DNA from: Parashewanella sp965200795
GTDB taxonomy: Bacteria > Pseudomonadota > Gammaproteobacteria > Enterobacterales > Shewanellaceae
DNA: 64,000 nucleotides
Assembly: GCA_965200795.1 (NCBI GenBank)
Contig: CBDAVB010000003.1
Coordinates: 274,216-338,215 of the forward strand
Direction of reading: 5' to 3'
The notes under the pieces are model-generated. The model had not been told where the DNA came from. It saw nothing but the letters and a program-made list of their open reading frames with translations, and searched no databases. Made by a program: the position numbers and the translations under genes. Shown in pieces: positions 16,143 through 25,127 of the stretch; position 1 is the first letter of the stretch; every line of letters starts with the position of its first letter.

Positions 16143-17487
16143 GGCTCTTCGTCGTTTCATATGGATTTGAGTAGATCTGATACAGGGCTAGCAATCATAA
16201 AAATCATGGTAATAAATGTTCCTGTATTACGATACCCTCTGGCTCGTGCTCTAGCCGCTTGAAATAGACTATTTAAACCTTCCATACGAGCATTCGTATA
16301 AGTGGATGACCAGCGCTGTAAAATTCTCTCTGCATGCCTTTCCACAGTTGCAAGTGCTTTTCGAACGGGTTCTAACATCTCAATATCACCCAACTGCTCT
16401 TTTGCAAAATTAATGAAATACGTCAGCCTCCAGCGTGCAGCATGAGCGGTTTCAGCTTGACGTATCCACCTAAGTTGTTCCTTAATCCGCCAAGCTGTTG
16501 CTGTATTCAGGTCGCTGGATTCTAGCTCTGCAAGTGCTTCTTTTTGTTTCTCAGTAAATGAGCCATCTGCATTTTTTAGTACTGCCCAGCGCAGGCTCTT
16601 TGGATGCGGTTGGATTTTTCTCTCCGTTTTACGTACTTCATCAACCGCTTTAGTAAACAGTTGCACAACATGGAACCAATCAACCGTTACGTTAGCATCC
16701 GGGAACTCTTCCTCTGTTGCTGACAGAAAGGCTCTTGACATATCACACACGACTTCAAGTACATTATCTGCTTTGCCTTGATGCTCTGTCAGAAAGGACT
16801 TAAATCGCTTAACGGTTTCCTTACCTTTTCCGGGCGTAGCGAACACAACAGGCTTGTCTTTCTTGTCCATATCAATGAAAACAGTAACATAGTTGTGGCC
16901 ACGTTTAGCCGCCGTTTCATCGAATCCAATAGCTTTAAGTGCTGACAAGTCCATCAATGCTAATGCCTTGCTGACGTAGTGTTTGATGATGCGCCAAATA
17001 CGTTTGTCACGAATTCCAACATATTCAGCACATGCCTTAACCGGCATTTCACGAGCCAGTACCAATACAGATTGTTCGAACAATAACGTGAATTTACTAC
17101 CCGCTCTCGCCCAAGGGACATTGACACGCTTAACGCCATGCTCAGCACATCGAGTTCTCGGGACGTTTGCTTTGATATAACAGTGATGCTGAAAGAAATT
17201 GAGATGACGCCAAGTCAGCGATTTAAAGTCATGTGCCGGACAAGCTTTTGAGCAAGTCGGGCAGGGATACAAGCTTCCTCGTTCAGCTTCAATTTCGAGA
17301 ACAAGTTCATTAGGTGAGGCTAATATATCCAGGTGTTGGTTAACCAACTTCCAAGGCGCTTCTATACCAAGGCCGAGCATCAAAACTTGATTTCCATCCA
17401 TGTATTTACTTCCAACTCTTGACTGCAAAACTGGGTTTATTATCTCAGAAATAAATCCATTAAATCCACACTAAACGACGAAGAGCC
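16143..17487 (-). mobile_element. ISL3-family element, copy B, complete (1345 bp)
   Basis: Terminal repeats ggctcttcgtcgttt lie at both ends in inverted orientation. TAAAAGCC is directly repeated at 16135-16142 and 17488-17495, an 8-bp target duplication as known for ISL3 elements. It is inserted in an IS1634-type transposase gene. Confidence 0.95.
16157..17428 (-). CDS. ISL3-family transposase, intact
   Basis: 423 residues: an N-terminal zinc-binding segment (CPTCSKACPAHD), a helix-turn-helix (EYVGIRDKRIWRIIK) and a DDE domain with Asp in IGFDETAAKRGH, Asp in VTVDWFHVV and Glu in ARMEGLNSLFQ. It is nearly identical to copies A and C. The start is uncertain: a second ATG nine codons later (MDGNQVLM) is the start used in the diverged copy. 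Confidence 0.93.
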   Translation of the reverse strand: MQSRVGSKYMDGNQVLMLGLGIEAPWKLVNQHLDILASPNELVLEIEAERGSLYPCPTCSKACPAHDFKSLTWRHLNFFQHHCYIKANVPRTRCAEHGVKRVNVPWARAGSKFTLLFEQSVLVLAREMPVKACAEYVGIRDKRIWRIIKHYVSKALALMDLSALKAIGFDETAAKRGHNYVTVFIDMDKKDKPVVFATPGKGKETVKRFKSFLTEHQGKADNVLEVVCDMSRAFLSATEEEFPDANVTVDWFHVVQLFTKAVDEVRKTERKIQPHPKSLRWAVLKNADGSFTEKQKEALAELESSDLNTATAWRIKEQLRWIRQAETAHAARWRLTYFINFAKEQLGDIEMLEPVRKALATVERHAERILQRWSSTYTNARMEGLNSLFQAARARARGYRNTGTFITMIFMIASPVSDLLKSI

Positions 17488-18127
17488 TAAAAGCCTTAAT
17501 GCACGCTAATGTGTTATGAAAATTAGTCTTATCTTGGCTGTTGCCATCTAACGGCTCAAACCATACCGGCATTTGTGCAGAGCCACTGACGGTCAGTGAC
17601 ATCATCATTTGTTTTAAATCTGGGCGATGATCTTTTGAGTAACCATACATAGGCAAAGCAGGTAAGTCATCTTGATTTTTATAGTCAATGTCATACTCAC
17701 CATGTAAAGAAAAACTGGTGGTATCGAGGTGTAGCACTTGCCTTTCTTCTTGTCCAAAAAAATCGAGATACACCTCATTGGCGATTTCAGCAAATAGTTG
17801 CATCACTCCATATTCGTAGCACTTATCTAAAGTTCGTCCTAAAGCATCATCATTGAGATGTTCAGCTTTTACGCCTTTACCTATTAATAGCTCGATAGGT
17901 TTTCCAGTAAAGAATTTCGGTGTGAGATAAATTGGATTTTGCGTAAAACCTAACCCATTTAAAATCATGGCTTTTATGCGTTGACCGTGGCTCACATGGG
18001 ACTGTTGCTGATTAAGAATAGGAAGTCGAGCATCAATGCGCTCAACCAGTTTGAGTTTATCAACCAGTCCGGCGGCTATACCAAGATGGTCTATATTCTG
18101 AATTGTTAATTGATCTTCATCCAGCAT
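17488..18127 (-). pseudogene. IS1634-family transposase, 5' part (interrupted)
   Basis: The N-terminal 213 residues, with the family's DUF4277-like start (IDHLGIAAGLVDKLKLVERID) and the first catalytic Asp in VLHLDTTSFSLHG. The frame is clean up to the ISL3 insertion. Terminal repeats of this element could not be fixed by eye. Confidence 0.85.
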
Positions 18128-18953
18128 TTCAAAGTGGGATTTTGCAGAGAATTAGGGCATTCTGCTAAAAAAATCAGAGCTTGTCTGTGATCTTTTAGCT
18201 ATGTTCTTGTGATCTATTTGCCATAGTTGTTGTGATCTTTATGCCCTAATTAGCTGCAAGTAATTATTGTTAGGCATCAGGAAATTTCAGTGCGAAATGT
18301 CGATTTTAGGTAATGAGTTAGCGAGTTCTTGTTCTTGGTTAATGGGAACCGTGCTGTTCTTTTTACTTTTAGTCTTAGTAAAAGTTATTCGGTTATTTAT
18401 TACCTGAGTTCCTCGCAAACCTTAAGCTTCTGACCAACGGCAACCAGCCGCTAAGCATATTTTAATGACAGGGAGTAAACTTTCATTCGTTGAAGCTTTG
18501 CGAGATTTAATTAACTTAGGGATTTCTTCAGGGTAAAGATAGAATAATTCTGTTTTATCTTAGAATACAACAATAACTGACACGCTTTAATCGCTTTTCA
18601 CTCTTGGTGAGTTGATAGCCGTGCAGTTCGTGCCACTCCTTAATCAGTTCTGAAAGTTTACGATTATCAATTTTCTCACCAAGCTAAGGCTTATTATCAA
18701 TGCTTTTTAAGGTGTGGAGCTCAAAAGCGTTGGCTTCGCCTTTAGTAAGTATCTAGTCAAATGCTTTTTTCTCAAGAAGTCACTCATAATAAGCGTTTCA
18801 GCAAGAAAAATATTCGATTACATTTGACTGAGTACTTAGCAAAACGCTTTCTAACTCGTTTATTCTCGGCCCGGCGGGTAGCACTCACCAAGCCAAGGTT
18901 TTTTGCTACCGTCTGTCAGGTTACGAGCTGACATTAGTTTAATTTTTAAATTG
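18128..18953. other. Degenerate DNA without intact gene
   Basis: The first part is the upstream end of the IS1634-type element; ttgtgatc-like motifs recur at 18220-18240. On the minus strand near 18590-18720 a broken frame (LSELIKEWHELHGYQLTKSEKR) with in-frame stops looks like a decayed phage or plasmid gene that I cannot name. Nothing else is supported. Confidence 0.45.
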
Positions 18954-19295
18954 ACAATACTTCGGACAGTTTTATGAACTGAGTTGAACAACTCGGAATC
19001 ATGAGCAGGGTTTGCGAGAATATAGTTTGCGAAAAACACCCTGAAAACCACCGCTCATGGATCCAAAAAATATGATGGTAAAGTCGATCTTGATCAAGAC
19101 TTACATCGATTTGAATATGAGGGGATGTTAGAGGAAAACATTCAAGTCTACAGCGCTGTCGTCCACTCTAAATACTTGATGAAAATCATTTTTGATAAGT
19201 TAGATATCGACCCGAGTAACGAAAAAGTATCTCAGGTCATCAGTGAACTTGAAGAGTTCGGGGTTATAGCGGCATAAAACTGTCCGAAGTATTGT
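18954..19295. mobile_element. 342-bp segment with perfect 23-bp inverted ends
   Basis: ACAATACTTCGGACAGTTTTATG at 18954-18976 recurs exactly inverted at 19273-19295. The inside holds an open frame on the plus strand (about 19036-19276) without a start codon, encoding KYDGKVDLDQDLHRFEYEG and onward, which I do not recognise. The structure fits a miniature or deleted transposon that kept a piece of a host or phage gene. Confidence 0.55.
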
Positions 19296-19305
19296 ATACA
19301 GACAG

Positions 19306-19734
19306 TAAGGCCATACATGCCAGCGTAAACGGGGCTTATCGTGCGTTTGCTGACGCTGAGACACTTAGCGACGTTGCAAAACAGGCCGAGATTAACCCGC
19401 AGTTACTCCGCGACAAGCTGTGTTTAGATCAGCCGCATCCAGCTAACGGTAAGTGATTTACTCAGCGTCACCAAGGCGGAGGGTAACCGCTGCATCGTTG
19501 ACGGCGTGTTGTTAGAGCTTAATTGCGCGGTGTCCATGCCGATCGGCGATTATCAGGACGATGAACAGAATTCGCTGACTGAAAGAGCGTCAGCGCCATG
19601 AGGTTGTCAATCGAGTGCAGAGGATCATGGTCGTTCTCGCGTTATTCGCCCACGAAGTCGAAACCCGTTATCAGTTCATCCCGGCCTTATCTGTCGCGTC
19701 AGATGCGCTTATGCCGCTGGCGGGCTTATCTTAA
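19306..19734 (+). pseudogene. Phage CII-type regulator (P2-like), frameshifted
   Basis: Three frames together give a P2-type CII/CP76 regulatory protein: AIHASVNGAYRAFADAETL, then VAKQAEINPQLLRDKL, then a shift near 19455 to SDLLSVTKAEGNRCIVDGVL, and another near 19590 to QRHEVVNRVQRI and the end SDALMPLAGLS. Such proteins control early genes in P2-like prophages. Two frameshifts make it non-functional. Confidence 0.65.
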
Positions 19735-19748
19735 GCGAGGAAATGAAT

Positions 19749-20239
19749 ATGTCATCAGCGCTATCAAATTCAAAACCAGCGAATGCAGCCATTGAAGTTC
19801 ATGATTCTTCAGCCGCCCGCGCCGCTATCAATTCAATGCGCCGGAACTTAGGCCGCAGCAGCGCGGCCAGCGTGTATTCAAAGCTGACCGATCAGCAAAA
19901 AGCTATGGTGTTGTACGGCGCGAAACTCAGACCGTCGGAGCATATCCGCACCCCGTTTGACCACTTTGATATTGAACAGCGTGAAATGCTGCGCCGCTCA
20001 ATCATGGCGCTTTGTGATTTAAACGCCCGGTTTTCAAAAATGTGCAGCGGCGCGATTTTGCTGTATGAAATCCCTAAAGTCATTATCGGTGAAAATCAGA
20101 CCTTTTTAGGAGAGGAGACCCTGCTCAAAGCCGTGGCGCGGAAACTCAGCTGGTGGATTCTCAGGAATGCGTTGGGCTGACGGAACATTTTACTCGTCAT
20201 CATTCTGAGTTACGGAATGAGGATATCGGTGAGTGTTAG
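19749..20239 (+). pseudogene. Phage-associated protein of unknown function, late frameshift
   Basis: It begins 14 bases after the CII remnant with a GAGG about 8 bases before ATG 19749 (ATG 19743 is too close). The sequence is helical (SAARAAINSMRRNLGRSS, then FDHFDIEQREMLRRSIM). One frame ends at 20180, but a one-base shift near 20150 leads on to SQECVGLTEHFTRHHSELR and a stop at 20239. That looks like the original end. It is a small gene that usually would follow cII in a P2-like prophage; I cannot name it. Confidence 0.5.
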
Positions 20240-20262
20240 CTCCTTATGCCGCTCTCAAAAAC

Positions 20263-20292
20263 AAAAAAGCCGGTCGTGGTGACTGGCTTTTA
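20263..20292 (-). terminator. Rho-independent terminator after rho
   Basis: On the minus strand AAAGCCAGTC and GACCGGCTTTTTT form a hairpin (one mismatch, short loop) ending in a T-run, about 20 bases after the rho stop. Confidence 0.8.
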
Positions 20293-20310
20293 TGTTAAAG
20301 GTTAAATCAA

Positions 20311-21576
20311 TCAGGACTTAGCGCGTTTCATTGCTTCAAAGAATTCATCGTTCGTTTTGGTCATCGCCAATTTATCGATTAAGAACTCCATTGCGCCGAC
20401 TTCATCCATCGGATTGAGGATCTTACGTAGAATCCACATTTTCTGCAGCTCATCCGGTGTCGTGAGTTTTTCTTCACGACGAGTGCCGGAGCGGTTAAAG
20501 TCAATCGCCGGGAATACGCGTTTCTCAGCGGCTTTACGGGAAAGGTGTAACTCTTGGTTACCCGTACCTTTAAATTCCTCGTAAATCACTTCGTCCATCT
20601 TGGAACCGGTATCAACCAGCGCCGTCGCGATAATGGTTAAACTGCCGCCGTGCTCGATGTTACGCGCGGCACCGAAGAAACGCTTTGGACGATGCAGGGC
20701 GTTGGCGTCCACACCGCCTGTCAGGACTTTACCTGAAGAAGGGATCACGGTGTTGTAAGCACGTGCCAGACGAGTAATCGAATCAAGCAGAATAACGACG
20801 TCTTTTTTATGCTCAACCAATCGCTTGGCTTTTTCAATTACCATTTCCGCGACCTGAACGTGGCGGCTTGCCGGCTCATCAAAGGTCGAGGCAATCACCT
20901 CACCGTTAACCAGGCGTTTCATTTCAGTCACTTCTTCAGGACGCTCGTCAATCAGAAGTACCATTAAAACCACTTCAGGATTATTGTTGGTGATCGACTG
21001 AGCGATGTTTTGAAGCAGTAAGGTTTTACCCGCTTTCGGCGGCGCGACAATCAGACCACGCTGACCTTTACCGATAGGTGAGCATAAGTCCAGGATACGA
21101 GCCGTGATATCTTCGGTTGAACCGTTACCACGCTCCATACGGATACGCTCATCAGCGTGCAGCGGTGTTAAGTTCTCGAATAAGATTTTAGTGCGTGAGT
21201 TTTCCGGCTTATCAAAGTTAACTTCATTAACTTTTAACAGCGCGAAATAACGCTCACCTTCTTTCGGCGGCCGGATTTTACCGTGAATGGTATCACCGGT
21301 ACGCATGTTGAAACGACGAATTTGGCTCGGAGAGACATAAATGTCATCAGGCCCCGCAAGGTAAGAACCACCTGCGCTACGTAAGAAGCCGAAACCGTCT
21401 TGAAGGATTTCTAACACGCCACCGCCAAAAATGTCTTCGCCACTTTTAGCGTGTGCTTTAAGGATAGAGAAAATAATGTCCTGCTTGCGTGAGCGGCCCA
21501 TATTTTCAAGGTTCATACTCTCAGCCAGTTCTACTAGCTTGGATATGGGGGTTTCTTTAAGTTCTGATAAATTCAT
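20311..21576 (-). CDS. rho: Transcription termination factor Rho
   Basis: Hexameric RNA-dependent ATPase that ends transcription. 421 residues (E. coli 419) with the N-terminal helix bundle MNLSELKETPISKLVELAE, the RNA-binding cold-shock-like fold (GFGFLRSAGGSYL), Walker A PPKAGKTLLLQ, the Walker B region VVLMVLLIDERPEEV, the Q-loop region TGGVDANALHRPKRFFGAARN and a C-terminal end MKRAKS. It lies behind trxA in the same direction with a 221-base gap, as in E. coli, where the leader region mediates autoregulation. I see no leader peptide gene longer than a few codons. Confidence 0.98.
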   Translation of the reverse strand: MNLSELKETPISKLVELAESMNLENMGRSRKQDIIFSILKAHAKSGEDIFGGGVLEILQDGFGFLRSAGGSYLAGPDDIYVSPSQIRRFNMRTGDTIHGKIRPPKEGERYFALLKVNEVNFDKPENSRTKILFENLTPLHADERIRMERGNGSTEDITARILDLCSPIGKGQRGLIVAPPKAGKTLLLQNIAQSITNNNPEVVLMVLLIDERPEEVTEMKRLVNGEVIASTFDEPASRHVQVAEMVIEKAKRLVEHKKDVVILLDSITRLARAYNTVIPSSGKVLTGGVDANALHRPKRFFGAARNIEHGGSLTIIATALVDTGSKMDEVIYEEFKGTGNQELHLSRKAAEKRVFPAIDFNRSGTRREEKLTTPDELQKMWILRKILNPMDEVGAMEFLIDKLAMTKTNDEFFEAMKRAKS

Positions 21577-21797
21577 GTTGGGGTCTTGTGTTACACGACT
21601 ATATGCACTGACGTTTCAGTTTAAATATTGTGTTCCAGATTACTGGTCGTTTCTGATGAAGGTGAATGTAGTTAGATATTCTTTAGTTACAAATTAGCAT
21701 TAAGACGGACGAAGATCCAGACATTTAGTCGAACTTGGTGCAATTTTTTGCCAATCGCGCCAAGTCCGCTGTAATTCGAAGAGTTATCTCGGTGAAA

Positions 21798-22124
21798 TTA
21801 CAGTTGAGCGTCGATGAACTCTTTAAGTTGAGTCTTAGACATAGCACCTACTTTAGTCGCGGCCACTTCACCGTTTTTGAACAGAAGCAGAGTAGGAATA
21901 CCACGTACACCGTATTTCGCCGGTGAAACGTTGTTTTCGTCAACGTTCAGTTTAGCTACGGTTATTTCTCCTTCGTATTCCTCAGCGATATCGTCCAGGA
22001 TCGGCGCGATCATTTTACATGGACCGCACCACTCTGCCCAGAAGTCAACAAGTACTGCGCCGTCAGCTTTTAATACGTCATTCTCGAAGCTGTCATCGCT
22101 CAGGTATACAATTTTTTCGCTCAT
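21798..22124 (-). CDS. trxA: Thioredoxin 1
   Basis: Cytoplasmic disulfide reductase. 108 residues with the active site WCGPC near residue 32, the cis-Pro loop GIPTLLLF and the C-terminal LKEFIDAQL. ATG at 22124 is preceded by GGAGAA. It is divergent from rhlB and upstream of rho, the order found in E. coli. Confidence 0.98.
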   Translation of the reverse strand: MSEKIVYLSDDSFENDVLKADGAVLVDFWAEWCGPCKMIAPILDDIAEEYEGEITVAKLNVDENNVSPAKYGVRGIPTLLLFKNGEVAATKVGAMSKTQLKEFIDAQL

Positions 22125-22174
22125 GATGTTCTCCAGTCAGGTTGCCATTGCTGGTTTGTTAATGGCTTAACCTG

Positions 22175-22203
22175 TATATTGGGCTGCCCGATTTGTTTTT
22201 CAA
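22175..22203 (-). promoter_or_regulatory. Putative trxA promoter
   Basis: On the minus strand TTGAAA (22203-22198), a 17-base spacer and AATATA (22180-22175) form a sigma-70-type promoter about 50 bases before the trxA start. Confidence 0.5.
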
Positions 22204-22388
22204 GTTGGCTGTTACGAATAATTTGTTATGGTTCAAAACCTTCAGGACTTGATTGCTTTTATTCTCATATAAAAAACAACGGCCTGCGGTGTCATTTTTA
22301 CTATAACGGCAACTAAAACACAGTGTTTTAGTGAAATCTCAGGTAAAGACCGGATTTGTAGTTTTAAATACCCGTTTTACGGAATCGG

Positions 22389-22394
22389 TATAAT
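22389..22394 (+). promoter_or_regulatory. Putative rhlB -10 element
   Basis: TATAAT, a perfect -10 match, lies 49 bases before the rhlB ATG. No good -35 is visible at the normal distance. The 319-base gap between trxA and rhlB otherwise holds no gene. Confidence 0.4.
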
Positions 22395-22443
22395 TACAAA
22401 CGATCAAGTATCTTGTTGCAACCCTAACTGGTATGCTTACGCT

Positions 22444-23748
22444 ATGAGCGAAACACATTTATCAAATCAAAAGTTTGCTGATCTTTCATTAGCACCTCAG
22501 GTGTTATCAGCATTAGAAGAGAACGGATTCGAATACTGCACTCCTATCCAGGCCTTATCGTTACCTGTTTTACTGCAAAATAAAGACATTGCAGGGCAAG
22601 CGCAAACGGGTACCGGCAAAACCATGGCGTTCTTAGTCGCTATCTTTAACCACTTGTTAACCACACCGGCTTCAGAAACGCGGGCGGTTAATCAGCCGCG
22701 TGCCATCATCATGGCGCCGACTCGTGAGCTGGCGATTCAAATTGCCAAAGACGCGAAACTACTGGCTAAGCACACTAAATTAAAGGCGGGCGTGGTTTAT
22801 GGCGGTGAAAGCTACGATAATCAGATGAAGGTACTGGAAAAGGGCGTTGATATCCTTATCGGCACCACAGGCCGTATTATTGATTACGTGCGCCAGGGTG
22901 TCGTGAGCTTGAGTTCGATTCAGACGGTAGTATTAGACGAAGCCGACCGTATGTTTGACTTAGGCTTTATCCGTGACATTCGTTTCTTATTCAGACGTAT
23001 GCCGGATGCCCCGCAGCGTTTAAATATGCTGTTCTCGGCGACACTTTCAATGAAAGTGCAGGAGCTGGCTTACGATTATATGAATGATCCGGTAAAAGTG
23101 GAAATCGCGCCGGATGAGAAAACGTCTCGCAACATTCAGGAAGAATTGTTTTACCCGTCAGGTGAGGACAAGATTCCGTTATTGCTGACTTTAATTGAAG
23201 AAGACTGGCCGGAAAAAGCCATCATTTTTGCCAATACCAAACACATGTGTGAAAAACTGTGGGCATGGCTTGAGGGTGACGGGCACCGCGCGGGACTGTT
23301 AACGGGTGACGTACCGCAGAAAAAGCGTCTGCGTATTCTGGAGAAATTCACTAAGGGTCATTTAGATATTTTGGTCGCAACCGATGTCGCGGCCCGCGGT
23401 TTGCATATTTCAGATGTGTCTCACGTGTATAATTTTGACCTGCCGGATGACTGTGAGGATTATGTTCATCGTATCGGCCGTACCGGACGCGCGGGCCGCA
23501 AAGGCATGTCAGTCAGCTTTGCTTGTGAAGAGTATGCCTTGAATTTACCGGCAATTGAGCACTACATCGAGCATTCGATTCCGGTAAGCGGGTATGATCG
23601 TGAAGCGCTGCTTGATGATATCAGGCCTGTCGCGATTCCTCGCAAGCATCCGCAGCGTAACACCCGTGAGCGTAAAACGGGTAAGCCGGCAAGCGGCGGC
23701 AGCGCCGGACGCCCGCCAAGGAATAATCGAAACCGAAGACATTCATGA
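22444..23748 (+). CDS. rhlB: ATP-dependent RNA helicase RhlB
   Basis: DEAD-box helicase of the RNA degradosome that unwinds RNA for RNase E. 434 residues with the Q motif (YCTPIQ), AQTGTGKT at 53-60, PTRELAIQ, DEAD, the SAT motif, ATDVAARGLHI and HRIGRTGRAG. The C-terminal tail is basic and Arg/Gly/Asn-rich (residues 405-434), common in helicases of this group. The last codons overlap gppA (ATGA), so the two are probably translated together. No strong ribosome-binding site is seen. Confidence 0.96.
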   Translation: MSETHLSNQKFADLSLAPQVLSALEENGFEYCTPIQALSLPVLLQNKDIAGQAQTGTGKTMAFLVAIFNHLLTTPASETRAVNQPRAIIMAPTRELAIQIAKDAKLLAKHTKLKAGVVYGGESYDNQMKVLEKGVDILIGTTGRIIDYVRQGVVSLSSIQTVVLDEADRMFDLGFIRDIRFLFRRMPDAPQRLNMLFSATLSMKVQELAYDYMNDPVKVEIAPDEKTSRNIQEELFYPSGEDKIPLLLTLIEEDWPEKAIIFANTKHMCEKLWAWLEGDGHRAGLLTGDVPQKKRLRILEKFTKGHLDILVATDVAARGLHISDVSHVYNFDLPDDCEDYVHRIGRTGRAGRKGMSVSFACEEYALNLPAIEHYIEHSIPVSGYDREALLDDIRPVAIPRKHPQRNTRERKTGKPASGGSAGRPPRNNRNRRHS

Positions 23749-24656
23749 GCAGAGAATTCGCCGCCATAACATTAGGCTCGAACAGTTTTAATATGCTGGT
23801 TGCGACCATGATTGAAGGGAAACCTCAGATGGTTGCCAAGTATAAGCAGAAGGTTCGTTTAGCGACAGGCATAGACGCCAGCGGCAGGTTAAGGCCTGCG
23901 GTGATGGAAAAAGGCTTAGCCTGTTTAGCCATGTTCGCTGAGCGGCTCAAGCGTCACGATATCGGTCATGTTAAAATCATCGCTACGGCCGCGTTAAGGC
24001 AGGTGTCGAATTCAAGTGAATTTTGTCACAGGGCCATAGCTGTCATTCCGCATCCGATAGAAATCATCTCCGGTGATCGGGAAGCCGAGCTGATTTATCT
24101 TGGCATGCTCCATCATACCCGGGGTCAGGGTGAGCGGCGGCATCTGGTGATTGACGTCGGCGGCGCCAGTACCGAGTTTATTGTCGGCGATGGTGAGCAA
24201 GTGCTTTATAAGCAAAGCCTGCCGATTGGTTGCGTCAGCTATTTAGCGCCTTATTTTTCTCGCTTTCCGTATCAAAGACGAGACTTTGATCTGCTGAGAA
24301 ATCAGGTAAAGCAAGTATTAGAGCCGCATATTGAAACCATCACTTCTTTTGGACGCCAAAGCGCGGTCGGCGCTTCGGGCACCATTCGGACGATGATGGA
24401 ATTACTGCGTTTCCGTGGTCATGACGAGTGTATTACTTTGGATTTTCTTGAGCGGATTAAACAAGAGATCATTGAGCAGACCAATCCAAAACTTACCGGT
24501 ATTGAAGGCTTGTCAGCGGAACGCGCGCCGACATTACCTGCGGGAGTCGCGATTTTGCTGGCGTTACTTGAGCTGCTGGAGCTCAGATGCATCAAGTTAT
24601 CCGGCGGCGCCTTACGCGAAGGCGTATTGCAGCTGTTAGCTCAAGATATTCACTAA
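23745..24656 (+). CDS. gppA: Ppx/GppA-family phosphatase, short form
   Basis: Proteins of this family split the terminal phosphate from pppGpp or polyphosphate. The ASKHA fold is visible: LGSNSFNMLVA at the start, then IATAALRQVSN, SGDREAELIYLGM, the phosphate loop VIDVGGASTEF and SGGALREGVL near the end. At 303 residues it has only the N-terminal two-lobed catalytic part; E. coli GppA and Ppx are near 500 residues with an added HD-like region. The position after rhlB argues for GppA. The end overlaps the next gene on the other strand by 21 bases, so no hidden C-terminal part follows. Confidence 0.85.
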   Translation: MSREFAAITLGSNSFNMLVATMIEGKPQMVAKYKQKVRLATGIDASGRLRPAVMEKGLACLAMFAERLKRHDIGHVKIIATAALRQVSNSSEFCHRAIAVIPHPIEIISGDREAELIYLGMLHHTRGQGERRHLVIDVGGASTEFIVGDGEQVLYKQSLPIGCVSYLAPYFSRFPYQRRDFDLLRNQVKQVLEPHIETITSFGRQSAVGASGTIRTMMELLRFRGHDECITLDFLERIKQEIIEQTNPKLTGIEGLSAERAPTLPAGVAILLALLELLELRCIKLSGGALREGVLQLLAQDIH

Positions 24657-25034
24657 GTCTTGTTCAAGTGTAGTCTGAGGCCGCTCGGTAACGCGTCCGA
24701 TTTCTTTACCGTCCCGCATAACGATATAGGTCGGTAAACGAGTGAAGTCATAGTGTTCACTGTGACCTCGCGGATAGGCCTTTTCTCTGTTCACGCCGAT
24801 ATATTCAGCGCTAAGCCTCGGATTATCAGCCGCGTTCAGGATACTCATAAATCGCGGAATATCACGGTGGCAGTCAGGGCACCAAGTGCCGATAATCACT
24901 GCGATATGGGTGGTCTGACTGACTTGAGAAAGTTCATCAATGCATCTTGGGTCGGCCTGATATTGACCGTCATAATCAGGGTAGCGGCTAAGCTCTTGGT
25001 TCAGCTTTTGAGGCTCTGTTTTTCCGGTTAGCAT
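24636..25034 (-). CDS. Thioredoxin-fold family protein
   Basis: 132 residues with a CxxC centre in IIGTWCPDCHRDIPRF and a cis-Pro region RLPTYIVMRDGKEIGRV, both typical of thioredoxin-like proteins. No signal peptide is present, so it is cytoplasmic. The extra N-terminal 45 residues do not match classical thioredoxin. It converges on gppA with a short overlap. The function, probably disulfide reduction of an unknown partner, is inferred from the fold only. Confidence 0.8.
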   Translation of the reverse strand: MLTGKTEPQKLNQELSRYPDYDGQYQADPRCIDELSQVSQTTHIAVIIGTWCPDCHRDIPRFMSILNAADNPRLSAEYIGVNREKAYPRGHSEHYDFTRLPTYIVMRDGKEIGRVTERPQTTLEQDLVNILS

Positions 25035-25127
25035 GAAAATTCCGTAACAGCGGCTTATTTTGCTGCATAATGCCGTGCTTTGTGTGTAAACTCAACTGCA
25101 GATGAGTTAATCGCAAGGAAAAACAGC

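Noticed and set aside
16983..17180. Small ORFs antisense or out of frame in ISL3 copies
   Set aside because: They recur only because the ISL3 copies recur; the transposase frame explains the sequence.
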